From Streptomyces sp. NBC_01260 (GTDB lineage Bacteria > Actinomycetota > Actinomycetes > Streptomycetales > Streptomycetaceae): 64,000 nt of DNA. Below the pieces are notes generated by a model, which saw only the letters and a list, made by a program, of their open reading frames with translations, was not told the DNA's origin and did not search any database. The stretch is taken from positions 8,680,001 through 8,744,000 of the forward strand of contig NZ_CP108464.1 in assembly GCF_036226405.1 (NCBI RefSeq), given 5' to 3'. The number at the start of each line of letters is the position of its first letter. The stretch's first letter is position 1. Position numbers and translations under genes: made by a program. This document shows positions 56,760 through 64,000 of this stretch, piece by piece.

Positions 56760-58046
56760 CTAACGCAGTTCCGCGTCGAGCGTCCTGGCGCGGGCCAGCA
56801 GAGCCGGCCGCTGCGCCGCGGGTGCGGCCGCGGCCAGCGCCCGCCACGCGGGGAGGTCGTCCTCACCCCATGGGCTGGACACCCAGTCCGCCAGCAGGCC
56901 CGTATCGCCGCGCGCGATCAGCGCGGCCCGCACCGAATCGTCGAGCCGGCGCCGCAGCCGAACGACCGACGGGGCCTGCGAAGCGGGCAGCAGGGGCCCC
57001 GTATAGGCACTCAGAGCCGCGGCCACCGCACCCGAGGCCAGCCGGCGCGCGACAGTGTCGAAGTCCGCATCGACGGGGGAGGCGAGACGGTAGGGGCGGG
57101 AGAGCAGCAGATCAGGGCCGAGCAGACGGCGCAGCCGGGAGAGTTCGGCCCGCAGCGTCACCGGGGTGACCGACTCGTCCTCGTACAGTTCGACGAGGAG
57201 TTCCTCGCCCCCGATGCCCTCGGGGCGCCGGGCCAGCGCGACCAGGATCTCGCTGTGCCGCCGGCTGAGGCGGAGCGCCCGGCCCTCCACGATCAACAGC
57301 GCCTCGTCCCTGCCGAGCGCGCTCAGCCGTACGGTCCCGGCGGCCGGGGACGGTGCGAGCAGGGCCAGTTGGGATTCGGCGGCGCGGGCGACGGCCTGTA
57401 CGAATGCCAGGCTGTGCGGATGCGCGAGCCCGTTCCCTCCGGTGATGTCGACCGCGCCCAGCACCCGTCCGGTGTGCGGGTCGTGCAGTGGCGCGGCCGC
57501 GCACGTCCACTGCTGCACCGGACGCAGGAAGTGCTCGGCCGCGAACACCTGGACCGGGCGGTCCACCGCGATGGCCGTGCCCGGCGCGTTGGTCCCGGCG
57601 ACGGACTCCGCCCAGCGGGCTCCCTCCACGAAGTTCATCCGCCCGGCACGCCGTCTGGCCAACGGATGTCCCTCGACCCACAGCAGCCGACCGTGCGCGT
57701 CGCACACCGCCAGGAGGTGTTCCCCGTCCGTCGCGTAGGCGCTCATCAGCTCCCGGATCACCGGCATGGCACGGGCGAGGGGATGGGACTCCCGGTACGG
57801 TCCGACATCGTCGGCGTCCAGATCGACCAGGGCCGCGCCGTCCGGGCAGACCCGGGCCCGCGCCGAGCGCCGCCAGGATTCGCCGACCACCGGGCGGACC
57901 GGCCGCTCCAGGCGGCCGGCCGCGGTGAACACCTCGTGCGCGTGCCGCAGCTCGCCGAGCCGTTCACCGGGGTCGGCATCGGCTGCCAGGGCCAGCCAGG
58001 GGTCCGTCAACTCACCCTCCCGTCCAGGGGCGCCGTACACCCCCAT
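56760..58046 (-). CDS. GAF-domain transcriptional regulator of the aldehyde dehydrogenase
   Basis: About 428 residues. A GAF-type sensor domain ([69 protein letters not shown]), as in AcoR-like activators, is followed from about residue 265 by a winged-helix-like region ([38 protein letters not shown]) and a helical tail. No AAA+ sigma-54 domain is present, in keeping with actinomycete forms. ATG 58046 is chosen; the frame extends 17 codons further. It lies 103 bases upstream of the ALDH start in the same direction and probably activates it. Confidence 0.8.
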   Translation of the reverse strand: MGVYGAPGREGELTDPWLALAADADPGERLGELRHAHEVFTAAGRLERPVRPVVGESWRRSARARVCPDGAALVDLDADDVGPYRESHPLARAMPVIRELMSAYATDGEHLLAVCDAHGRLLWVEGHPLARRRAGRMNFVEGARWAESVAGTNAPGTAIAVDRPVQVFAAEHFLRPVQQWTCAAAPLHDPHTGRVLGAVDITGGNGLAHPHSLAFVQAVARAAESQLALLAPSPAAGTVRLSALGRDEALLIVEGRALRLSRRHSEILVALARRPEGIGGEELLVELYEDESVTPVTLRAELSRLRRLLGPDLLLSRPYRLASPVDADFDTVARRLASGAVAAALSAYTGPLLPASQAPSVVRLRRRLDDSVRAALIARGDTGLLADWVSSPWGEDDLPAWRALAAAAPAAQRPALLARARTLDAELR

Positions 58047-58117
58047 CGTCGTCGCAGCCGACGCCTGCGACAACCGTGGTGCGGAGAGTATTCGCAAGGG
58101 CCGGACCCGGCCGCCGG

Positions 58118-58708
58118 TCAGCCCGTGCCGAGCAGGTTGACGAGGCGGATGTACCGGACCCAGTCCCAGTTCGGACCCGGATCGGTGTGGTCGGTCCCCG
58201 GGACCTGCGCGTGGCCGAGAATGTGCGCGCGGTCCTTGGGAATGCCGTAACGGTCGCAGACCGAGGCGGTCAGCAGCGCCGACTTCTCGTACATGGCATC
58301 GGTGAAGTACGAGGGCTGGTCCACATAGCCCTCGTGCTCGATGCCGATGCTGCGGGTGTTGTAGTCCCAGTTACCCGCGTGCCAGGCGATGTTCTGCTCC
58401 CTGACGCACTGGTCGATGTATCCGTCCACCGAGCGGACCACGTAGTGCGCGGAGACCTGCTTCGCCGGATTCCGGAAGATCGCGACCGCGTCCGAGAACG
58501 TCTCCTGGGTGACGTGGATGATCACATACTGCACGGGATACGCCGAAGGGCGCGTAGAGACCGTGTAGTTGGACGCCGATGCCGGCACCCAGTGGGCCGA
58601 CGGATAGTCCGTGTCGCCGGCAGCCGCCGCGGCGGCCCGTGCCGAGGCGGGGAGCAGTGCGGCCGCGGCCGTGGCCGCGGCACCCTGAAGGATCCTTCTC
58701 CGGTGCAT
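58118..58708 (-). CDS. Secreted N-acetylmuramoyl-L-alanine amidase (Amidase_2)
   Basis: A 196-residue exported zinc amidase. The N-terminus MHRRRILQGAAATAAAALLP is a Tat-like signal ending in ARA. Zinc ligands are in VQYVIIHVTQET, the catalytic glutamate region is SIGIEHEGYV, and the second histidine pair in LGHAQVPGTDHTDPGPNWDW; this is the T7-lysozyme/PGRP-like fold. It cuts the bond between muramic acid and the stem peptide, for growth or for recycling. ATG 58708 has GGAG five bases upstream. Confidence 0.9.
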   Translation of the reverse strand: MHRRRILQGAAATAAAALLPASARAAAAAAGDTDYPSAHWVPASASNYTVSTRPSAYPVQYVIIHVTQETFSDAVAIFRNPAKQVSAHYVVRSVDGYIDQCVREQNIAWHAGNWDYNTRSIGIEHEGYVDQPSYFTDAMYEKSALLTASVCDRYGIPKDRAHILGHAQVPGTDHTDPGPNWDWVRYIRLVNLLGTG

Positions 58709-58981
58709 GTGTACTCCAGCTGTGGTGGGGGGAGGGGCGGGCCGGTCCGGACGGATCCAGGGGAACGGCTCAGGCGTCTGCGGAGGCAGGCCCCGTGGGG
58801 AGGGGGCCGCCAACCGATTCCCCCGACATCCGGTGACTCCCTCTTGTCCGATGACCGGAATGCGTTGTCCGATGTACGGCCGAGCGGCTCGCGGCCCCTA
58901 CCGTACGGGCGTCACGCGGGCGGCGGAAGACGGCAGGAGGCCGAAATCGCTCTCGTGCAGGAGCTGTTCGGACACGCTACG

Positions 58982-59028
58982 GAGACCGGGGAGCCGGGAC
59001 GGTGGTGGTTGTCCGGCTTCCCGGTCTC
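58982..59028 (-). terminator. Terminator of the phytase-esterase-like gene
   Basis: GAGACCGGGGAGCCGG and CCGGCTTCCCGGTCTC form a 16-base stem with one mismatch and a 15-base loop, 100 bases beyond the stop codon at 59129. Confidence 0.6.
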
Positions 59029-59097
59029 CGGTCGGGGACGGCGGCCCCGGCACTCAGAGGAACGCGAAGGCGCTCATAGGCATGCAGGACAGTCGGC

Positions 59098-59121
59098 GGA
59101 TCAGCGGATCAGCGGATCAGC
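59098..59121. repeat. Three tandem copies of GGATCAGC
   Basis: Perfect eight-base units directly beside the stop codon of the phytase-esterase-like gene. Probably replication slippage; too short and regular to be a CRISPR. Confidence 0.9.
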
Positions 59122-59128
59122 GGGAATG

Positions 59129-60478
59129 TCAACGGGTCAGCGGGCGCGGCAGCTTCAGCAGCGTCACCGATGTCTCGATCCCGGAGTCGACCAGCCGGCC
59201 GTCGGCGTCGAACGCCTCAGCACCGTCGGTCATCCCGAAGTCGTTGTCGTTGATGAGGGCGAGACTGTCCCGGCCCGTCACCGCCACCCCCTCGATCTTG
59301 CCGGGCACACCGGCGACCCTGCCCAGGTCGACGACCAGGCTCTTGCGCAGTACGGGGACGCCCGACGCCGCCGGGTCGGTGAGCTGCTCGTACGACGGCG
59401 AGGCGGCCGGGCTGTCCCAGACGGTGCCGAGAATGCCGGCGCCGCGGGGGAGCGTCACCCGGTGCAGCCGGGCCGTCCGGTCGGTGCGTTCCTCGACCAG
59501 GAGTTCGTTCCGCCCGATCGCCACGACCGAGGAGACCTTCAGCTCTGACGTGTCGTCCTCGCCCGGATCCACGACACCGACCGCGTCGAAGCGATAGGCG
59601 TACTCCGCCGTGACCGCGTGCTTCCTCGTCGAGAAGCGCAGCAGCCGTACGTTGCGCGAGGCCTCGCCCGCGTCCTGGTCGGGCAGCGAGAGGGGGCTCT
59701 GCACGGCGAGCACCAGGTCGCCGCCCGGCAGGAGGGCAAGGCCCTCGAAGCCGCGGTTGGTCTTGCGGTGCAGCAGCACCCGCGGCAGCGCCTCCACCAC
59801 GGGATAGTCCGCGCCCTTGAGTCCCAGGCCCTCGGGAACGTACCGGGCCAGCACCCGGCCCCGGTCGGAGACGTGCACCAGCGACGGACCGTACTCGTCG
59901 ACCAGCCAGAACGAGCCGTCCGCCGCACGGACGATGCCCTCGGTGTCCAGACCGTTCGCGTTGTACGCGAGCGGTGTCCCCGCGTCGTAGGAGTACGGGG
60001 CCTCGTCGCGGCCGCGCTGGTTCGGCAGACCGGTGACGGGGGCGCCCGAACGGGTGGTGAGCGGGATGGACCGGAGCACCTTGAGGCGCTTGCCGCTCAC
60101 CCGCACCTTGACGATCGCCGGGTCGAATCCGGCAACCGGGAATGTTCGGCGCTTCGACCCGTCGACCTTGATCTGGCCGTTGGGGCCACGGTCGGTGACT
60201 GTCCAGAAATCGCCCTTCCGGCCGGCGGGGTAGATATCGCTGCCGATCCCGCCGAGCATGACCCCCCGGTCGTCCGCGACCGTACCGGGCAGCAGCCCGT
60301 TGCTGAACCCTGCCAGCGGGATGTCACCGAGTACAGCACTCCCGGTGACGCGGGCGGTGTGCTCGGGGCGCTCGTGCCGGTCCTGCGCGCCGGACGCGGT
60401 TCCTGCCACACACACCGTGCCGAGCAGGGCGAGGGGCAGCCCGACGGCAAGGGATCGACGGACAACACGCTTGGGCAT
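59129..60478 (-). CDS. Secreted esterase-like-activity-of-phytase family protein
   Basis: A 449-residue exported beta-propeller protein. A signal peptide (RRSLAVGLPLALLGTVCVAG then TASGA) is followed by a propeller with the pattern FSNGLLPG, SDIYPAGRKGDFWTVTDRGP, DTEGIVRAADGSFWLVDEYG, GFEGLALLPGGDLVLAVQSP and KIEGVAVTGRDSLALINDND, which is the esterase-like-activity-of-phytase (phytase-like) domain with its acidic metal-binding residues. ATG 60478 follows CAGGAGGCCCC. Substrate unknown; the family is widespread in actinomycetes. Confidence 0.85.
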   Translation of the reverse strand: MPKRVVRRSLAVGLPLALLGTVCVAGTASGAQDRHERPEHTARVTGSAVLGDIPLAGFSNGLLPGTVADDRGVMLGGIGSDIYPAGRKGDFWTVTDRGPNGQIKVDGSKRRTFPVAGFDPAIVKVRVSGKRLKVLRSIPLTTRSGAPVTGLPNQRGRDEAPYSYDAGTPLAYNANGLDTEGIVRAADGSFWLVDEYGPSLVHVSDRGRVLARYVPEGLGLKGADYPVVEALPRVLLHRKTNRGFEGLALLPGGDLVLAVQSPLSLPDQDAGEASRNVRLLRFSTRKHAVTAEYAYRFDAVGVVDPGEDDTSELKVSSVVAIGRNELLVEERTDRTARLHRVTLPRGAGILGTVWDSPAASPSYEQLTDPAASGVPVLRKSLVVDLGRVAGVPGKIEGVAVTGRDSLALINDNDFGMTDGAEAFDADGRLVDSGIETSVTLLKLPRPLTR

Positions 60479-60506
60479 GGGGCCTCCTGAGGAGCAGGGA
60501 AACAAT

Positions 60507-60530
60507 GGAGCCTGACGGGCGTCAGGCTCC
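60507..60530 (-). terminator. Terminator of the SWIM-domain gene
   Basis: GGAGCCTGAC and GTCAGGCTCC form a ten-base stem with a four-base loop, followed on the minus strand by ATTGTTT. It lies 96 bases beyond the SWIM-gene stop. Confidence 0.7.
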
Positions 60531-60625
60531 GCCCCGCTCCTCAACGCCCGGTGACATCGAGCTGAACTACCGGGCGGAACGCGATGGCGGGCGGGGCGCG
60601 GCCCCCGCCCGCCGATGAGCTGCCG

Positions 60626-61996
60626 TCAGGCCTCGGCCTGGCCCGCGCCGGCCAGGGCCGCCGCCGGATCGTCGTCGCAGGGGCCGGCCGGGATCCACCG
60701 CCCGCTCTCCTTGCGGTACGGATACCAGCGCCCGTCCCGTCCGTAGCGCAGCTGGACCGCGTCGTCCACCGACGTCCAGCGGTTGTGCTCGGCCCGCAGC
60801 CGGGGCGCCTCGTCCTCCTCCCAGGCGACGGCGAGCTGCGACCTGGCATGGGCCAGCGATGCCGCATCCGGTGTCCACTGCTCGTCGAGCACGGAGAGCG
60901 CCGCGGTGCCGCCGTACTGCCAGGCGCGGACCGCGACCCGCAGAGCGGCCGGTCCGCGCCCCGACCCGGTCGCCAGCCGGGTCGCGATCCATGGCTCGGG
61001 ACGTGCGTCCGCGGCCAGCCGCACCGCGTCCTGTTCCGGTGTCAGCCCGACTGGTACCGGCCGCAGTTCGTGGCCCGGGGCCAGCGCGTCCGCGAGCATC
61101 CGGTGAGCACGCGCCGCGCTGTCCGTCGCCAGCATCTCCAGCGCCGTCGGGTCCACACCGGGCTCCGGGTCGGTCTCCGTGTCCAGCGAGGGGGACACAC
61201 CGGCCTCGGCGGGAAGCACCGGGGGAGGGGGCAGCGGGGGGAGGGCGCCGCCCGCCACGTGGGCCTGCGCTGCCGGGACCCCGCGCACACTCCGGCCCCC
61301 GGACCCCGCGGAGGAGGCTTCGGCGGGCCCGGACGCTTCGTGCCCCGCGGCGCGGGCGGTGATTCGCACCTGGAGTTCGTCGAGCAGCCGGCGCTCGCCG
61401 CGTCCCCGCATCAGCAGCAGGATGAACGGGTCCTGGTCCAGCAGCCGCGCCACCTGATAGCAGAGGGCGGCGGTGTGCGGACAGTGGTCCCAGGCCTCGC
61501 AGGTGCACTCCGGATCGAGGTCACCGATGGCCGGCAGCAGCTCCACGCCTGCCGCGGCTGCGTCCTCGACCAGATGCGGCGGCATGTCGCGGTCGAGCAG
61601 TGCCGCGATGTGCCCGGCCCGGTCGGCCGCCATGTCCAGGAACCGGTCCCACTCCTCCTCGCTCAGCTCCTGGAGCAGCACGTCGCTGCGGTACGCGCCC
61701 GCATCCCGGTCCTGGACCACGGCGGTGAGCCGGCCCGGCCGTACGGACACGACACCGACCCGGCCCTCACGGGCGAGCCGGCGCCCCTTCTTGAGCTGCT
61801 GGCCGTCCAGCGCGGTGTCCTCCAGCGCCTTCAGCCATGCCCGTCCCCACCAGGACTCCGCGAAGCCGCGGCCGCTCGGAGGCGGCAGTGCGGCGAAGGT
61901 GCGTTCCTGCTCGGGCGCCGAGGGCTCCGTGTCGTCCTGCTCGTCGCCGTCGTACCCGTCGGGCTCGTATGTGTCGCGCTCGTATCCGTCGCTCAT
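60626..61996 (-). CDS. SWIM zinc-finger protein
   Basis: A 456-residue protein with an acidic N-terminus (about residues 1-30), a conserved FAESWWGRAWLKALEDTALD, and the SWIM zinc finger in DPECTCEAWDHCPHTAALCY (Cys-x-Cys then Cys-x-His). The C-terminal third has LRYGRDGRWYPYRKESGRWI. SWIM proteins with this start are regularly encoded next to a SNF2 helicase and are thought to work with it on DNA. ATG 61996 overlaps the helicase stop (ATGA). Confidence 0.88.
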   Translation of the reverse strand: MSDGYERDTYEPDGYDGDEQDDTEPSAPEQERTFAALPPPSGRGFAESWWGRAWLKALEDTALDGQQLKKGRRLAREGRVGVVSVRPGRLTAVVQDRDAGAYRSDVLLQELSEEEWDRFLDMAADRAGHIAALLDRDMPPHLVEDAAAAGVELLPAIGDLDPECTCEAWDHCPHTAALCYQVARLLDQDPFILLLMRGRGERRLLDELQVRITARAAGHEASGPAEASSAGSGGRSVRGVPAAQAHVAGGALPPLPPPPVLPAEAGVSPSLDTETDPEPGVDPTALEMLATDSAARAHRMLADALAPGHELRPVPVGLTPEQDAVRLAADARPEPWIATRLATGSGRGPAALRVAVRAWQYGGTAALSVLDEQWTPDAASLAHARSQLAVAWEEDEAPRLRAEHNRWTSVDDAVQLRYGRDGRWYPYRKESGRWIPAGPCDDDPAAALAGAGQAEA

Positions 61997-64000
61997 CGTG
62001 TGCCCCCTCGCAGCTCCACCAGGTCGGCCAGTTCCGCATCGCTGAGCTCGGTCAGGGCGCTCTCGCCGGAACCGAGGACCGCGTCCGCGAGCCCCTGTTT
62101 GCGGGCCAGCATGTCGGCGATCCGGTCCTCGATGGTGCCCTCGGCGATCAGCCGGTGCACCTGCACCGGCTGGGTCTGCCCGATGCGGTACGCGCGGTCG
62201 GTCGCCTGGGCCTCGACCGCCGGGTTCCACCAGCGGTCGAAGTGCACCACATGGCCCGCCCTGGTGAGGTTGAGCCCGGTCCCGGCCGCCTTGAGCGACA
62301 GCAGGAAGACCGGAGCCTCGCCCGCCTGGAAACGGTTCACCATCGACTCCCGCGCGGCGACCGCAGTGCCGCCGTGCAGGAACTGAGTGCGGACCCCGCG
62401 CGCCGCCAGATGCCGTTCCAGGAGCCGAGCCATCTGCACGTACTGGGTGAACACCAGGACGGCCGAGCCCTCCGCGAGAATGGTGTCCAGCAGCTCGTCG
62501 AGCAGCTCCACCTTTCCCGAACGGCCGGCGATCTGCGGCTCGTCCTCCTTGAGGTACTGCGCCGGATGGTTGCAGATCTGTTTGAGCGCGGTCAGCAGCT
62601 TCACCACCAGGCCCCGACGGGCGATGCCGTCGGCGGCGGAGATCGCCGCCAGGGTCTCCCGTACCACCGCCTCGTACAGGCCCGTCTGCTCGGCCGTCAG
62701 GGAGACCGCGCGGTCCGTCTCGGTCTTCGGCGGCAGCTCCGGAGCGATGCCAGGATCGGACTTGCGCCGGCGCAGCAGGAACGGACGCACCAGCGCGCCG
62801 AGCCGCTCGGCCGCCGCGGGGTCGCTGCCGCCCTCCACCGCTCGCGCGTACCGGGTGCGGAAGGTGCCGAGCCGGCCGAGCAGGCCCGGGGTCGTCCAGT
62901 CGAGGATCGCCCACAGTTCGGAGAGGTTGTTCTCCACGGGGGTGCCGGTGAGGGCCACCCGGGCCTGTGCGCCGATCGTGCGCAGCTGTTTCGCCGTTGC
63001 CGAGTACGGGTTCTTCACGTGCTGCGCCTCATCGGCGACGACCATGCCCCACCGGGTGGCCGCGAGCTTCGCGGTGTCCAGCCGCATCGTCCCGTACGTG
63101 GTGAGGACGAACTCGCCGTCCGCCAGGTCCTCCAGGCTTCGTGAGCCGCCGTGGAAGCGGCGCACCGCGGTGCCCGGCGCGAACTTCTCGATCTCCCGCT
63201 GCCAGTTGCCCATCAGGGAGGTCGGGCAGACCACCAGGGTGGGGCCCGCGGCCGATTCGATGGTCTGCCGGTGCAGATGCAGCGCGATCAGGGTGATGGT
63301 CTTGCCGAGCCCCATGTCGTCGGCGAGACAGCCGCCGAGTCCGAGCGAGGTCATCGTGTGCAGCCAGTTCAGGCCACGGAGCTGGTAGTCGCGCAACGTC
63401 GCGGTGAGCGCCGCCGGCTGACCGAGCGCCGGCTGCTCGCCTTGCGCCTGCCGGGACTCCGGATCGGCGACCCGCTGCCGCAGGGCCTCCAGCCAGCCGG
63501 TCGCCCGGACCTCGACCCGGCGGCCGTCGGCCTCGGTGGAGCCGGTCAGCACCGCTCCGAGCGCGTCGATCGGAGTGACCTTGCGGTCCTGGGTCTTCTG
63601 GGCGCGACGCGCTTCGTCGGGATCGATCAGCACCCACTGGTCGCGCAGCCGCACCAGCGGCCGGCCCGCCTCGGCCAGCCGGTCGAGCTCGGCGCGGCTG
63701 AGCTGCTGGTCACCGAGCGCGAACCGCCAGTCGAACGCGAGCAGGGAGTCCGCGGACAGGAGCGGTGAGGTGTCCGACGCGGTACGCAGGGGCCCTCGGT
63801 AATCGGCCGGCCCGCCCCCGCCGTCCTCGTCGTCGGGCGGGCCGATCACCGCGCACGCCGTGAGCTTGCGGGCCAGCTCCCTGGGCCAGTGCACCTGCAC
63901 GCCCGTGGCGGCCAGGGCCCGCGCGGCGGGGCCGAGCAGTTCGGCGATCTCCTCGTCGGCCGGTTCCAGGGCGTCCGGCACGGCCGCCGACAGCAGGGGG
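61993..64000 (-). CDS. SNF2-family helicase, cut by the right edge
   Basis: At least 662 residues are visible; the frame is open to the window end, so the true start lies outside. SNF2/RapA motifs in order: GCLADDMGLGKTITLIALHL (Walker A), VVADEAQHVKN (motif II, DEAQ), LTGTPVENNLSELW, VLVFTQYVQMARLLERHLAA, and FLLSLKAAGTGLNLTRAGHV then DRAYRIGQTQPVQVHRL. It should be a double-stranded-DNA translocase. Upstream parts with a SNF2_N-like extension (LADADSLLAFDWRFALG-type region) are partly seen. The SWIM protein is its coupled partner. Confidence 0.92.
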   Translation of the reverse strand, partial: PLLSAAVPDALEPADEEIAELLGPAARALAATGVQVHWPRELARKLTACAVIGPPDDEDGGGGPADYRGPLRTASDTSPLLSADSLLAFDWRFALGDQQLSRAELDRLAEAGRPLVRLRDQWVLIDPDEARRAQKTQDRKVTPIDALGAVLTGSTEADGRRVEVRATGWLEALRQRVADPESRQAQGEQPALGQPAALTATLRDYQLRGLNWLHTMTSLGLGGCLADDMGLGKTITLIALHLHRQTIESAAGPTLVVCPTSLMGNWQREIEKFAPGTAVRRFHGGSRSLEDLADGEFVLTTYGTMRLDTAKLAATRWGMVVADEAQHVKNPYSATAKQLRTIGAQARVALTGTPVENNLSELWAILDWTTPGLLGRLGTFRTRYARAVEGGSDPAAAERLGALVRPFLLRRRKSDPGIAPELPPKTETDRAVSLTAEQTGLYEAVVRETLAAISAADGIARRGLVVKLLTALKQICNHPAQYLKEDEPQIAGRSGKVELLDELLDTILAEGSAVLVFTQYVQMARLLERHLAARGVRTQFLHGGTAVAARESMVNRFQAGEAPVFLLSLKAAGTGLNLTRAGHVVHFDRWWNPAVEAQATDRAYRIGQTQPVQVHRLIAEGTIEDRIADMLARKQGLADAVLGSGESALTELSDAELADLVELRGGTR

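Larger units (their letters stand above)
58709..59128. other. Intergenic region with terminator and short repeats
   Basis: About 420 bases with no convincing gene. It contains the promoter of the amidase, a strong hairpin (listed) that ends the downstream phytase-esterase-like gene, and three tandem eight-base units GGATCAGC at 59098-59121. Frames on the plus strand (for example EIALVQELFGHATETGEPGR) have no recognisable domain. Confidence 0.6.

Noticed and set aside
56661..58250. Long plus-strand frame opposite the GAF-domain regulator
   Set aside because: No domain or start signal; third-position GC supports the minus-strand gene.
59098..59121. Possible CRISPR
   Set aside because: Eight-base units with no spacers; simple slippage repeat. 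No CRISPR array or cas gene is visible in the window.
1..64000. tRNA, rRNA or riboswitch genes
   Set aside because: I looked for tRNA-like cloverleafs and conserved loops, especially near the integrase relic and island ends, and found none that I could support by eye; a covariance-model search would be decisive.

Overview
The window reads as a Streptomyces or close actinomycete chromosome: very high GC with G/C in nearly every third codon position, many GTG starts, GTGA/ATGA stop-start overlaps, twin-arginine and lipoprotein signals, and sugar ABC transporters with no ATPase gene beside them, as in species that share one MsiK-type ATPase. It holds about 45 intact genes and an unusually dense set of gene relics.

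Layout. 0-7 kb is ordinary chromosome (BrkB-type membrane protein, PAP2-diacylglycerol kinase fusion, YdcF and TspO family proteins, a methyltransferase) with broken pieces of a secreted GH43-like enzyme, a zinc alcohol dehydrogenase and the tail of an aldehyde dehydrogenase (ALDH). 7.4-10.2 kb is a decayed hydroxyproline-type locus: a cyclodeaminase/reductase and a racemase are intact, and behind them lie relics of a second racemase and an FAD oxidoreductase. 10.4-12.5 kb is a secreted collagenase with an early TTA codon. 12.7-19.8 kb is an alpha-galactoside operon (aminotransferase, binding protein, two permeases, GH36, LacI). 20.1-23.2 kb holds relics (DUF6188-like, amidohydrolase, IS630) around a divergent TetR/GNAT pair. 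23.2-32.4 kb is a second galactoside locus (binding protein, two permeases, an unclassified secreted TIM-barrel enzyme, ROK regulator, second GH36). 32.5-33.6 kb holds a MITE-like element and an ISAzo13-type transposase relic. 33.7-45.1 kb is one long minus-strand operon for uptake and oxidation of a sugar or sugar acid, with a truncated KDG dehydratase and a sugar-kinase relic. 45.5-47.6 kb is a divergent secreted beta-helix enzyme. 47.9-54.0 kb is a seven-gene operon that looks like a complete oxidative (De Ley-Doudoroff) galactose/galactonate pathway. 54.0-55.1 kb is a tyrosine-integrase relic, followed by an intact ALDH with a GAF-domain regulator gene beside it, a Tat-type amidase, a phytase-esterase-like protein and a SWIM/SNF2 pair cut by the right edge.

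How it fits together. The ALDH 3' end and its terminator occur twice in the same orientation, at about 6.9-7.0 kb (relic) and 55.09-55.19 kb (intact gene), and the integrase relic lies directly beside the intact copy. This is the geometry left when an integrative element enters the 3' end of a gene. My main inference is that the 48 kb between the repeats is an old, immobilised island carrying glycan-harvesting functions: secreted enzymes and three importers supply alpha-galactosides and related sugars, two GH36 enzymes release galactose, and the oxidative galactose and sugar-acid operons take the products to keto-acids. The many relics mark insertion, rearrangement and decay. All functions are inferred from sequence motifs alone.
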